Of a stretch of 64,000 nt of DNA, positions 17,139 to 25,893 are shown in pieces; the first letter of the stretch is position 1; each line of letters opens with the position of its first letter. Position numbers and translations under genes: made by a program. Below the pieces are notes generated by a model. It was not told the origin of the DNA and ran no database searches. It saw only the letters and a list, made by a program, of their open reading frames with translations. Source of the DNA: Blautia sp. AF19-10LB (lineage in GTDB: Bacteria; Bacillota; Clostridia; Lachnospirales; Lachnospiraceae); NCBI RefSeq assembly GCF_003461245.1, contig NZ_QTWS01000012.1:1-64000 (forward strand), written 5' to 3'.

Positions 17139-19229
17139 ATGGACGTTTATAGAACTGACCGAATTCGCAATGTGGTTCTTTTGGGTCATGGGGGATCCGG
17201 CAAGACCACATTAGCAGAGGCAATGGCTTATCTGGCAGGAATGACAAGTCGTCTTGGCAGAGTAGAAGATGGAAATACCGTCAGCGATTTTGATAAGGAG
17301 GAGATCAAGAGACATTTTTCAATCTCCACATCTGTGATCCCGGTTCCGTGGGACAAGGTGAAGATCAATATCCTGGATACTCCTGGTTACTTTGACTTCG
17401 TAGGAGAAGTAGAGGAAGCGGTCAGCGCAGCAGACGCAGCCATCATCGTTGTTTCCGGTAAGGCCGGAGTTCAGGTCGGTACACAGAAAGCATGGAATCT
17501 CTGCGAGAAATATAAATTACCTCGTATGATCTTTGTAACAGATATGGACGTGGATGATGTCAGCTATCGTAAAGTAGTAGAGGATCTTACCGAACTTTAT
17601 GGCAAGAAGATCGCGCCGCTGCATTTCCCGATCCGTGAAGATGGCAAGTTCGTCGGCTATGTCAATGTCGTGAAGCAGGCAGGCCGAAGATATATCGACA
17701 AAGCAGGCAAGGAGCCTTGCGATGTTCCGGAATATCTGGAAGAATACCTTGAGAAATATCATGAAACTCTGATGGAATCTGTTGCTGAGACGAGTGAAGA
17801 GTTCATGGACCGTTATTTCGAGGGAGATACCTTCTCCGTAACAGAAGTTTCCGCAGCACTTGCAACCAATGTACAGGACGCAAGCATCGTTCCGGTATGC
17901 ATGGGATCACCGATCAACCTTCGAGGCGTTTCCAACCTTCTCGATGATATCTGTGGATATTTCCCGAGCCCGGACAAGCGCGCATGCAACGGTATTTCCC
18001 AGAAGACCAATGAGATCTTTGAAGCAAACTATGACTTTGCCAAAGCGAAATCTGCATACGTATGGAAGACCATCGCAGATCCGTTCCTCGGCAAATATTC
18101 TCTGATCAAAGTTGTTTCCGGTGTTATCAAATCCGATGATACTCTGCTCAACGTAGAGAAGGGTGAGGAAGAACGACTGAACAAATTATATGTTCTTGAG
18201 GGCTCCAAACCGATCGAAGTTCCGGAACTCCACGCAGGTGATATCGGCGCGATCGCCAAACTCGCAAGCGTACAGACCGGCGACAGCCTTGCAACAAAGG
18301 CAGCTCCGGTGCTCTATCCGAAGGCTCTCATTTCCACTCCTTATACCTATAAGAGATATAAGGCAGTCAAGAAGGGCGACGAGGACAAGATCGCACAGGC
18401 TCTCGCCAAGATGATGAGTGAGGACAAGACCCTCCGTGCAGTCAATGATTCTGCCAACAGACAGACATTACTCTATGGTATGGGCGACCAGCACCTTGAT
18501 ATCGTAGTAAGCAAGCTCAAAGAACGCTACAAAGTAGACGTAGAACTTTCCAAACCGAAGGTAGCTTTCCGCGAGACCATCCGCAAGAACTCCGACGTAG
18601 AGGGCAAACATAAGAAACAGTCCGGTGGACACGGACAGTACGGACATGTCAAGATGCGCTTCGAGCCATCCGGCGACCTGGAGACACCTTATGTATTTGA
18701 GCAGGTAGTCGTAGGCGGTGCTGTTCCGAAGAACTACTTCCCGGCAGTTGAGAAGGGCCTTCAGGAAAGCGTTCAGAAGGGACCTCTGGCTGCTTATCCG
18801 GTAGTAGGCGTTAAGGCTACACTTTACGATGGATCTTATCATCCGGTAGACTCTTCCGAGATGGCATTCAAGATGGCAACGATCCTGGCGTTCAAGAAAG
18901 GCTTTATGGATGCATCTCCTGTACTCCTTGAGCCGATCGTAAGCATGAAGATCACTGTTCCGGACAAATACACCGGTGATGTTATGGGCGATCTCAACAA
19001 GAGACGTGGACGTGTTCTTGGAATGAACCCGGATCATGAAGGCAATACCATCATCGAGGCTGATGTACCACAGCTTGAAATCTATGGATATTCTACAACA
19101 CTTCGTTCCATGACTGGTGGAAGCGGCGACTTCTCCTATGAGTTCGCACGCTATGAGCAGGCTCCGAGCGATATCCAGGCTAAGGAGATTGAGGCACGTG
19201 CAAGCAAAGTAGACAACGCAGATGCATAA
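17139..19229 (+). CDS. Elongation factor G-like GTPase (FusA2 type)
   Basis: A 696-residue five-domain translational GTPase of the EF-G paralogue group, not the main EF-G. G1 is GHGGSGKT (16-23) and G3 is DTPGYFDF (80-87), both typical of FusA2-like proteins. G4 reads TDMD (134-137) where EF-G has NKMD, and the effector stretch reads KRHFSIS in place of RGI(T/S)I. Domains II to V are complete, with HGQYGHV and the C-terminal EF-G fold. It is expressed alone, from a good promoter with GGGAGG before the ATG. Such paralogues may have lost or changed translocation activity; the role is unknown. Confidence 0.88.
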   Translation: MDVYRTDRIRNVVLLGHGGSGKTTLAEAMAYLAGMTSRLGRVEDGNTVSDFDKEEIKRHFSISTSVIPVPWDKVKINILDTPGYFDFVGEVEEAVSAADAAIIVVSGKAGVQVGTQKAWNLCEKYKLPRMIFVTDMDVDDVSYRKVVEDLTELYGKKIAPLHFPIREDGKFVGYVNVVKQAGRRYIDKAGKEPCDVPEYLEEYLEKYHETLMESVAETSEEFMDRYFEGDTFSVTEVSAALATNVQDASIVPVCMGSPINLRGVSNLLDDICGYFPSPDKRACNGISQKTNEIFEANYDFAKAKSAYVWKTIADPFLGKYSLIKVVSGVIKSDDTLLNVEKGEEERLNKLYVLEGSKPIEVPELHAGDIGAIAKLASVQTGDSLATKAAPVLYPKALISTPYTYKRYKAVKKGDEDKIAQALAKMMSEDKTLRAVNDSANRQTLLYGMGDQHLDIVVSKLKERYKVDVELSKPKVAFRETIRKNSDVEGKHKKQSGGHGQYGHVKMRFEPSGDLETPYVFEQVVVGGAVPKNYFPAVEKGLQESVQKGPLAAYPVVGVKATLYDGSYHPVDSSEMAFKMATILAFKKGFMDASPVLLEPIVSMKITVPDKYTGDVMGDLNKRRGRVLGMNPDHEGNTIIEADVPQLEIYGYSTTLRSMTGGSGDFSYEFARYEQAPSDIQAKEIEARASKVDNADA

Positions 19230-19261
19230 ATGATCAGACTCCTGTGAATTAAGAAATAAAG

Positions 19262-19310
19262 AAAACCGGCTGCTGAATCTGTTTTGAATAGATTCAGCAG
19301 CTGGTTTTTG
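19262..19310 (+). terminator. Terminator of the EF-G paralogue gene
   Basis: AAAACCGGCTGCTGAATCT pairs almost perfectly with AGATTCAGCAGCTGGTTTT across a 9-nt loop, ending in TTTTT. It can also serve the symporter gene converging from the other side. Confidence 0.85.
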
Positions 19311-19344
19311 CTGTGCATAAAATATGTAATTCAGAAAAACCGGA

Positions 19345-20568
19345 TCATTCTTTGATCTTGATCTTGTTTTTTAGTACAACGCAACAGGCAAGGTCTCCAA
19401 TAACATTGACGCAGGTTGCACCCATATCACACAGAGTGTTGATACTGATGTAAACACCAAGGATACCTGCCGGAAGTCCTGCCATGGTTGCCAGTGCTGC
19501 AAAAGAAGCGATCGCACCGCCAGGGATACCAGGAGTACCTACAGACAGAAGCACGTTTGCCAGAAGGATCACGATCATCAAGGAAACGCTGACATTGATT
19601 CCGCAGGCGTTGGCGAAGAACATGATCATAAAGGACATTACGATGGATACCGCGTCCATGTTGACAGTGGCACCAAGCGGGATCGCGATACTGGTGATCT
19701 GGTTGGAAACACCCATCTCTTCCTCCATACACTGTTTGCTGATCGGGATAGTAGCGGAGCTTGAACAGGTTCCGAATGCATTCAGTGCAGCAGGCATGAT
19801 CGCTTTGAAGAAGCGGATCGGGCTTTCTTTGCCAAGGATCTTGACAGACAGACCATACACGAGAAAAGCAAAACCGAAAAATGCCACATAAAGGATGATG
19901 AGCTGTGTTGCCAGTGAAAGGATGGTCTCTGTTCCGTTTGCCTCAACGACCGGTACGATCGTACAGAAGACACCGATCGGGGTAAAGTACATGATCGTGC
20001 CGATGATCTTCAGACAGATCTCATTCAGTGAATCAATAAAATCAAGGAATGGTTTGCCTTTTTCTCCGATGGAGATCAGGGTAAAACCGATGATCACTGC
20101 GAATACGAGAACCTGGAGCATATTTCCCTCGGCAAAAGCCTTGACAGGGTTTGACGGGATCAGGTTTTTGATCGTATCCAGGATACTGCTCATCTCGGTT
20201 GCCTGGATATCGGCAGTTGCCATCTCAAAAGAAACACCTCTTCCAAGATGGATCAGACGCGGGATGATAAGACCGACGAGGCTGGCAAGTGCGGTGGTAC
20301 TGAGAAAATATACCATGGCAGAGCCTGTGATCTTTCCGGTGGTGCGGATATTTCCGATGCTGCAGATACCGATGACGATCGAACAGAAGACCATAGGGAA
20401 GATCATCATGTTCAGGGCATTCATGTAGATGCCTCCGATCAGACTGGTGACAGTCAGAACCGGTGCATATCGTCCGGCAAGAAAAAGTCCGGTCAGGATA
20501 CCAAGGACCAGTCCGGTAAAGATCGCCTGGGTGATATGCTTCTTGTACCAGGAATAAAACGACTTCAT
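19345..20568 (-). CDS. Dicarboxylate/amino acid:cation symporter
   Basis: A 407-residue secondary transporter of the DAACS (GltP/DctA-like) family that takes up dicarboxylates or acidic or small neutral amino acids with Na+ or H+. Eight membrane spans and two re-entrant loops are expected. The serine-rich signature is visible as GTCSSSATIPIS, the cation site as NMDAVSIVM, and GTPGIPGGAI as the second hairpin. GAGGAGGG precedes the start. It is a single gene. Substrate cannot be fixed from the sequence. Confidence 0.92.
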   Translation of the reverse strand: MKSFYSWYKKHITQAIFTGLVLGILTGLFLAGRYAPVLTVTSLIGGIYMNALNMMIFPMVFCSIVIGICSIGNIRTTGKITGSAMVYFLSTTALASLVGLIIPRLIHLGRGVSFEMATADIQATEMSSILDTIKNLIPSNPVKAFAEGNMLQVLVFAVIIGFTLISIGEKGKPFLDFIDSLNEICLKIIGTIMYFTPIGVFCTIVPVVEANGTETILSLATQLIILYVAFFGFAFLVYGLSVKILGKESPIRFFKAIMPAALNAFGTCSSSATIPISKQCMEEEMGVSNQITSIAIPLGATVNMDAVSIVMSFMIMFFANACGINVSVSLMIVILLANVLLSVGTPGIPGGAIASFAALATMAGLPAGILGVYISINTLCDMGATCVNVIGDLACCVVLKNKIKIKE

Positions 20569-20711
20569 TATATTGTTCCCTCCTCATAAAAATAATAAAA
20601 AACACGAAAAAAAATTATATCATGTCGAAAAATGTGCGTCAACAGAAATGCTTTACTTTGATAAAGTTCGCCTTTTTGTTGAGAATAAGCGGATAATCGC
20701 GAAACGTTACA

Positions 20712-20740
20712 TTGACAAAACGCTCTCCTTGAATTAAAAT
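20712..20740 (+). promoter_or_regulatory. Promoter of leuS
   Basis: TTGACA at 20712-20717 and TAAAAT at 20735-20740, 17-bp spacer: near consensus. The start codon lies only about 40 nt further on, so the leader is too short for a T-box. Confidence 0.8.
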
Positions 20741-20782
20741 TAATTCTCAGATACAACAATGAATGTTGGAGGAACCATAGAG

Positions 20783-23185
20783 ATGAAATACTTTTTTAAA
20801 AAAATTGAGCCCAAGTGGCAGGCGAAATGGGAAGAAAGCAAAGTCTTCGAAGCCAAGGACAACAGTGACAAACCGAAGTTCTATGGTCTGGTAGAGTTTC
20901 CATATCCAAGTGGCGCAGGTATGCATGTAGGACACATCAAAGCATACTCAAGCCTTGAGGTTATTTCCAGAAAACGTCGTATGGAAGGCTACAATGTACT
21001 TTTCCCGATCGGATTTGATGCATTCGGTCTTCCTACCGAGAACTATGCAGTCAAGACAGGAACACACCCACGTATCATCACAGATGAGAACATCAAGAAA
21101 TTCTCCAACCAGTTAAAGAAAGTTGGATTTTCCTTTGACTGGAACCGTGTGATCGATACTACAGATGAGGATTACTACAAATGGACACAGTGGATCTTCC
21201 TCAAAATGTTTGAGAAGGGTCTCGTATTCAGAGACAGAACTCTTGTAAACTACTGCCCGCACTGCAAGGTCGTTCTTTCCAATGAGGACAGCCAGGGCGG
21301 CAAATGCGATATCTGCCACAGCGAAGTTGTGCAGAAATCCAAGGACGTATGGTATCTGAGGATCACTCAGTACGCAGACAAACTCCTGGAAGGCCTCAAG
21401 GACGTTGACTATCCGGACAATGTAAAGCAGCAGCAGATCCACTGGATCGGTAAATCCAAGGGCGCTTTTGTAGACTTCGACATCGACGGAATCGACGAGA
21501 AGCTTGAGATTTATACAACCAGACCGGATACTCTGTTTGGTGTTACTTTCATGGTAATCGCACCGGAGCATCCGATCATCGACAAATACAAAGACAAAGT
21601 CGCAAACATGGACGAGATCACTGCATACCGTAATGAATGTGCCAAGAAGACAGAGTTCGAGAGAACTCAGCTTGTCAAGGACAAGACAGGTGTGCGTATC
21701 CAGGGATTTGAGGGAATCAACCCTGTAAACGGCAAGAAGATCCCGATCTACATTGCAGACTATGTAATGATGGGTTATGGTACAGGTGCGATCATGGCAG
21801 TACCGGCTCATGACCAGCGTGACTATGATTTCGCAAAGAAATTCGGCATCGACATCATCGAAGTCATCAAGGGTGGAGACATCACCAAGGAAGCCTACAC
21901 AGGTGACGGAGAGATGGTCAACTCTGAATTCCTCAACGGATACACCAAGAAAAAAGATTCTATCGAGCGTATGCTGGAAGAACTTGAGAAGAAGGGCATC
22001 GGTAAAGCAGGCGTTCAGTACAAGATGAAAGACTGGGCATTCAACCGCCAGAGATACTGGGGTGAGCCGATCCCGCTGATCCATTGCCCGAACTGCGGTG
22101 TTGTAGCTGTTCCGGAAGAAGAACTTCCGCTTCGTCTGCCGGATGTCAAGGACTTCGAGCCGGGTGAGGACGGACAGTCACCACTTGCCAAGATCGATTC
22201 CTTCGTAAACTGCACCTGCCCGAAATGTGGCGCTGCAGCGAAACGTGAGACAGACACCATGCCTCAGTGGGCAGGATCTTCCTGGTATTTCCTGAGATAT
22301 ACAGATCCGCACAATACACATGCACTGGCTGATATGGACAAACTGAAATACTGGATGCCGGTTGACTGGTACAATGGTGGTATGGAACACGTTACCAGAC
22401 ATATGATCTACTCCAGATTCTGGCATCATTTCCTGTATGACCTGGGTGTTGTCAATACACCGGAACCATATGCAAAACGTTCCATCCAGGGACTGATCCT
22501 CGGACCGGACGGAGACAAGATGAGTAAATCCAAGGGAAACGTTGTTGACCCGCTTGACATCGTAGAAGAATATGGTGCAGATACTCTTCGTACCTATGTA
22601 CTGTTCATGGGTGATTACGGCGCAGCAACTCCATGGAGTGACAGCTCTGTAAAAGGCTGCAAGAAATTCCTTGACCGTGTGGCAGGTCTGACAGATCTCA
22701 TTTCTGAGGAACCTGTTTCCGATGAACTGGAAATGAAGATCCACCGTACCATCAAGAAAGTTTCTTCCGATATCGAGAACCTGAAGTTCAACACAGCGAT
22801 CGCCAGCCTGATGACTCTTCTTAACGAGATCACAGCAGAAGGACGCCTCAGCAAAGATGACCTGGGCATCTTTATCAAGCTCTTAAGCCCGTTTGCTCCG
22901 CATCTCTGCGAAGAAATCTGGGAGTTCCTCGGCGGAGAAGGTCTGCTTGCAGTTGCTTCCTGGCCGGTATACGATGAAGGCAAGACTGTTGCCAAGACAG
23001 TTGAGATCGGTGTACAGGTAAATGGTAAGGTAAGAGGAACTGTAGTTCTTCCAAACGGCTGTGAGAAAGAGAAGGCATTCGAGATCGCCAAAGCAGATGA
23101 GAGGATCGCTTCCTTCCTCGAAGGCAAGAACCTCATCAAAGAGATCTATGTACCGAACAAGATCATCAACTTTGTTGCAAAATAA
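20783..23185 (+). CDS. leuS: Leucine--tRNA ligase
   Basis: Charges tRNA-Leu. The 800-residue enzyme has the class I signatures: PYPSGAGMHVGHI (41-52, HIGH variant HVGH) and DKMSKSKGN in the C-terminal third (KMSKS). Two CxxC pairs (CPHC, CDIC) and a later CPNC/CPKC set suggest zinc binding. The editing domain is present, with TTRPDTLFGVTF. The start at 20783 follows GGAGG by about 10 nt; an in-frame ATG eight codons earlier lacks a site. It is monocistronic, with a near-consensus promoter. Confidence 0.97.
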   Translation: MKYFFKKIEPKWQAKWEESKVFEAKDNSDKPKFYGLVEFPYPSGAGMHVGHIKAYSSLEVISRKRRMEGYNVLFPIGFDAFGLPTENYAVKTGTHPRIITDENIKKFSNQLKKVGFSFDWNRVIDTTDEDYYKWTQWIFLKMFEKGLVFRDRTLVNYCPHCKVVLSNEDSQGGKCDICHSEVVQKSKDVWYLRITQYADKLLEGLKDVDYPDNVKQQQIHWIGKSKGAFVDFDIDGIDEKLEIYTTRPDTLFGVTFMVIAPEHPIIDKYKDKVANMDEITAYRNECAKKTEFERTQLVKDKTGVRIQGFEGINPVNGKKIPIYIADYVMMGYGTGAIMAVPAHDQRDYDFAKKFGIDIIEVIKGGDITKEAYTGDGEMVNSEFLNGYTKKKDSIERMLEELEKKGIGKAGVQYKMKDWAFNRQRYWGEPIPLIHCPNCGVVAVPEEELPLRLPDVKDFEPGEDGQSPLAKIDSFVNCTCPKCGAAAKRETDTMPQWAGSSWYFLRYTDPHNTHALADMDKLKYWMPVDWYNGGMEHVTRHMIYSRFWHHFLYDLGVVNTPEPYAKRSIQGLILGPDGDKMSKSKGNVVDPLDIVEEYGADTLRTYVLFMGDYGAATPWSDSSVKGCKKFLDRVAGLTDLISEEPVSDELEMKIHRTIKKVSSDIENLKFNTAIASLMTLLNEITAEGRLSKDDLGIFIKLLSPFAPHLCEEIWEFLGGEGLLAVASWPVYDEGKTVAKTVEIGVQVNGKVRGTVVLPNGCEKEKAFEIAKADERIASFLEGKNLIKEIYVPNKIINFVAK

Positions 23186-23189
23186 TAAA

Positions 23190-23217
23190 TTTTTCCAACA
23201 TTTTATGTTGAAAAATC
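23190..23217 (+). terminator. Inverted repeat after leuS
   Basis: TTTTTCCAACAT and ATGTTGAAAAA flank TTT directly after the leuS stop. There is no long T-run, and its right arm forms the -35 box of the next transcript, so its termination role is uncertain. Confidence 0.4.
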
Positions 23218-23236
23218 ACATACAATAGAGTACAAT
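23208..23236 (+). promoter_or_regulatory. Promoter of the 6S-like RNA
   Basis: TTGAAA at 23208-23213 and TACAAT at 23231-23236, spacer 17 bp; transcription should begin near 23243. Confidence 0.65.
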
Positions 23237-23242
23237 AAAATA

Positions 23243-23468
23243 CAACAAAAGAATTCCTGGAATGTGCGATGCCCCTTTTTTTATTTGAACCTACATTTAT
23301 TAATAGGGAATCCAACATCGCTGCTGTGATGTCAGGCCTCTCGTCGTGGAAGGCAGATCATCAGTTGAGGACACCCAACCTGGCGAAAGCTAGGCGTCAA
23401 ATGGAAGGGAACGGCATTCCGGGGGAATTAAGAAAGAATGAGCCATTTGTATATGGCTCTTTTTTTGA
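23243..23468 (+). ncRNA. ssrS: Probable 6S RNA
   Basis: A non-coding transcript unit with its own promoter and a terminator (GAGCCAT/ATGGCTC followed by TTTTTTT, about 23438-23468). The likely mature part is about 23250-23430. Ends pair as in 6S RNA: AATTCC and GGAATG on the 5' side with CATTCC and GGAATT on the 3' side. A large inner bulge follows, and the 3' side holds a small hairpin, CCTGGC-GAAA-GCTAGG, in the place where 6S RNAs carry one. 6S RNA mimics an open promoter and binds sigma-A RNA polymerase in stationary phase. Identification is by fold and remembered family style, not by a search. Confidence 0.62.
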
Positions 23469-23493
23469 AGAATGAATCGGGAGGAATTACAGC

Positions 23494-24546
23494 ATGGTAA
23501 CAGAGAGGATTTTTGGAAATTTACCTTCAGGTGAAGAATCACATATTTATCACATTGAGAATGCGGCAGGAGCTTACATAGAAGTTTCACAGTATGGTGC
23601 GATCCTGGTGAATGTCTGCGTGCCGGATAAGGATGGCAGACTGACAGACGTAGTCCTTGGATACGATGATCTTGAGAGCTATTTTGTAAATGGATGCTTT
23701 TTCGGAGCATGCATCGGCAGAAGCGGCAACCGTATCGCAGATTCCAGATTTATGCTGGATGGCACAGAGATCAAACTGACGCCAAACGAAGGCAAGAACA
23801 ATCTCCACAGCGGCCCGGACGGATTTGAGAAGAAACTGTGGAATGCATCTGCAGTAGAGGGACAGAATGCAGTTACTTTTTCCAGGATCAGTCCTGATGG
23901 AGAGAATGGCTATCCGGGAGAATTCGAAGTTTCTGTTACTTATGAGCTGACAGAGGAGAATGCAGTCCGCATCGTTTACTCCGGTGTGAGCGACAAGACA
24001 ACCGTTGCAAACATGACGAACCACTCCTATTTCAACCTGAACGGAGAGGGCAGCGGCACTGCAATGGACCAGTATCTTACCATTCATGCGCAGGAATACA
24101 CTCCGGTCCGTGAGGATTCCATTCCGCTTGGCGAGAATGCATCTGTTGAGGGAACTCCGATGGATTTCCGTACCGCAAAGCAGATCGGCAGAGATATCGA
24201 GGCTGATTTTGAACAGCTCAAATTCACAGGAGGTTTTGACCATAACTATGTGACAGACGGATACAACAAGGCGAGTATCCGTGAGATCGCTTCTGCGTGG
24301 TCAGAGAAATCCGGTATCCAGATGGATGTTCTTACAGATTGCCCATGCGTACAGTTCTATGCGGCAAACTTCGTGGAGGATGAGCACGGTAAGAACGGAC
24401 ATGTTTATAATAAACGTGAGGCATTCTGCCTTGAGACACAGGTAGAGCCGAATGCAGTCAATGTAGAGAATTTCCATTCACCAGTTCTGGAAGCAGGAGA
24501 GAAATATTACTCTGAGACAGTTTACAGATTCTCTGTAAGAAAATAA
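23494..24546 (+). CDS. galM: Aldose 1-epimerase (galactose mutarotase)
   Basis: Interconverts alpha and beta forms of aldoses, first in the Leloir pathway. The 350-residue beta-sandwich protein has the typical GRSGNRIADSRF, NHSYFNLNGEGSG (catalytic His), GGFDHNYV and FCLETQVEPNAVN (catalytic Glu) elements. CGGGAGGAATT supplies the binding site. No other galactose genes are adjacent. It is closed by a strong terminator. Length is normal. Confidence 0.95.
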   Translation: MVTERIFGNLPSGEESHIYHIENAAGAYIEVSQYGAILVNVCVPDKDGRLTDVVLGYDDLESYFVNGCFFGACIGRSGNRIADSRFMLDGTEIKLTPNEGKNNLHSGPDGFEKKLWNASAVEGQNAVTFSRISPDGENGYPGEFEVSVTYELTEENAVRIVYSGVSDKTTVANMTNHSYFNLNGEGSGTAMDQYLTIHAQEYTPVREDSIPLGENASVEGTPMDFRTAKQIGRDIEADFEQLKFTGGFDHNYVTDGYNKASIREIASAWSEKSGIQMDVLTDCPCVQFYAANFVEDEHGKNGHVYNKREAFCLETQVEPNAVNVENFHSPVLEAGEKYYSETVYRFSVRK

Positions 24547-24558
24547 CAGCCATGTTTT

Positions 24559-24606
24559 CTGGCTTTCCTCATATAATGGATTATGAGGAAAGCCAGATTT
24601 TTTTAT
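24559..24606 (+). terminator. Terminator of galM, overlapping the next start codon
   Basis: A perfect 15-bp stem: CTGGCTTTCCTCATA (24559-24573) and TATGAGGAAAGCCAG (24582-24596), 8-nt loop, then ATTTTTTTA. The ATG at 24583 of the next frame lies inside the right arm. Confidence 0.85.
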
Positions 24607-25779
24607 GTGCATTTAATGTTGCTTGTGGTGCTGCTGAATGAACTGTGTATACATGACGGTGCAGCAGCCGGACAGACGAAAGAAAACAAGACAGAACCCG
24701 AGATCCGGGTAGCACTTACGGATTCTGATTTTCAGTCTGTATATCATGATTCTGTGACAATTTCCTTAAATGGAGAAGAGACTGTCTATGAAGCGGAGGC
24801 ACTGCGTGGAAGAAATGAGATCATCTCGATCCCGGAGCAGGAAGGAGGAATCCTGATCCCGTCGATCCACAGGCAGTGCGGGACACCTTCCTATGGCGGC
24901 AGACTTGAGATCCGGCCGTGTGAAGAGGGACTTCTGGCGATCAATATTCTTCCGCTGGAAAAATATCTGGAGGCAGTTGTCCCGAGTGAGATGCCATCCA
25001 CATACGAAAAAGAAGCGCTCAAAGCGCAGGCAGTCTGTGCGAGAACCTACGCCTGGAAGCAGATGCAGGGCAGCAGACTCCATGAATATGGTGCAGATGT
25101 GGATGACAGCGTAAGTTATCAGGTTTACCAGAATGTTGCACCGCAGGAATCGACAACAAAAGCGGTCAGGGAAACCGAAGGAATGATCCTGTCCCAGAAT
25201 GGACAGCCTGTAGAGGCGTATTATTTTTCTACCTCGGCGGGTGTGACGAGCACGGATGAGATCTGGGGAGTTAGCGAAACTGCATCTTATCTCAAAAGCG
25301 TTCCCTGTGAATTTGACGCAGAAGAGCCCTGGAGTGCATGGACGGTGCAGATCCCCTGGACTGCTCTGGAAGAGAAGGCCGTTTCCCTTCTGAACCTCGC
25401 AGGAAAACTGAAAGCAGTTTCTGTTCAGAAGAAAAGCCAGAGCGGTGCAGTGACAGAACTTACCGTAACGACAGAGGGTGGAACAGGAACGGTTGACGGA
25501 GAGTATTCCATAAGGGAATTTCTTTCTCCCAGGGGCTGCAAGATCACAGAAAAAGACGGCAGCGTTACAGAAGGGGGAAAACTTCTCCCCAGTGCCTACT
25601 TCGAGATCCAGAGCCAGGATGCGGATGGAATCACCCTGAAAGGCGGGGGATACGGGCACGGCGTAGGAATGAGTCAGACTGCCGCGAATGAGATGGCGAA
25701 GGAAGGATACAGCTATGAGGAGATCCTGGAATATTTTTTTCGGGAGATTGAGTTTGTAGACATTTATGGTGTGAAATAA
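24583..25779 (+). CDS. SpoIID/LytB domain protein, exported
   Basis: A 398-residue exported protein with a SpoIID domain, related to the sporulation lytic transglycosylase that trims denuded glycan strands. Residues 5-30 are a signal-like hydrophobic stretch ending ...DGAAAGQ. The domain (about 100-395) contains LEKYLEAVVPSEMPSTYEKE, ALKAQAVCARTYAW and the terminal GGGYGHGVGMSQ signature. The start is unclear: the first ATG (24583) is inside a terminator stem with no binding site, and the next in-frame ATG (24616) also lacks one. The protein is otherwise complete. Whether it acts in sporulation is unknown. Confidence 0.85.
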   Translation: MRKARFFYVHLMLLVVLLNELCIHDGAAAGQTKENKTEPEIRVALTDSDFQSVYHDSVTISLNGEETVYEAEALRGRNEIISIPEQEGGILIPSIHRQCGTPSYGGRLEIRPCEEGLLAINILPLEKYLEAVVPSEMPSTYEKEALKAQAVCARTYAWKQMQGSRLHEYGADVDDSVSYQVYQNVAPQESTTKAVRETEGMILSQNGQPVEAYYFSTSAGVTSTDEIWGVSETASYLKSVPCEFDAEEPWSAWTVQIPWTALEEKAVSLLNLAGKLKAVSVQKKSQSGAVTELTVTTEGGTGTVDGEYSIREFLSPRGCKITEKDGSVTEGGKLLPSAYFEIQSQDADGITLKGGGYGHGVGMSQTAANEMAKEGYSYEEILEYFFREIEFVDIYGVK

Positions 25780-25791
25780 GTGTTTTTTGCT

Positions 25792-25822
25792 CAGTAGCTG
25801 TGTGCGGAGCGAACAGTAACTC
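25792..25822 (+). repeat. Copy of a short dispersed hairpin motif
   Basis: GTAGCTGT...ACAGTAAC with GGAGCGA between the arms; it lies in the spacer after the SpoIID-like gene. Confidence 0.35.
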
Positions 25823-25893
25823 AAACTTGTCACATTGTACACGATATGGTACAATGGTCAATAGACAAATTTGCTGATACCAGGAGAAGAAAT

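Noticed and set aside
20569..20782. A T-box leader for leuS
   Set aside because: A near-consensus promoter lies only about 40 nt before the start, leaving no room, and no T-box motif is present.
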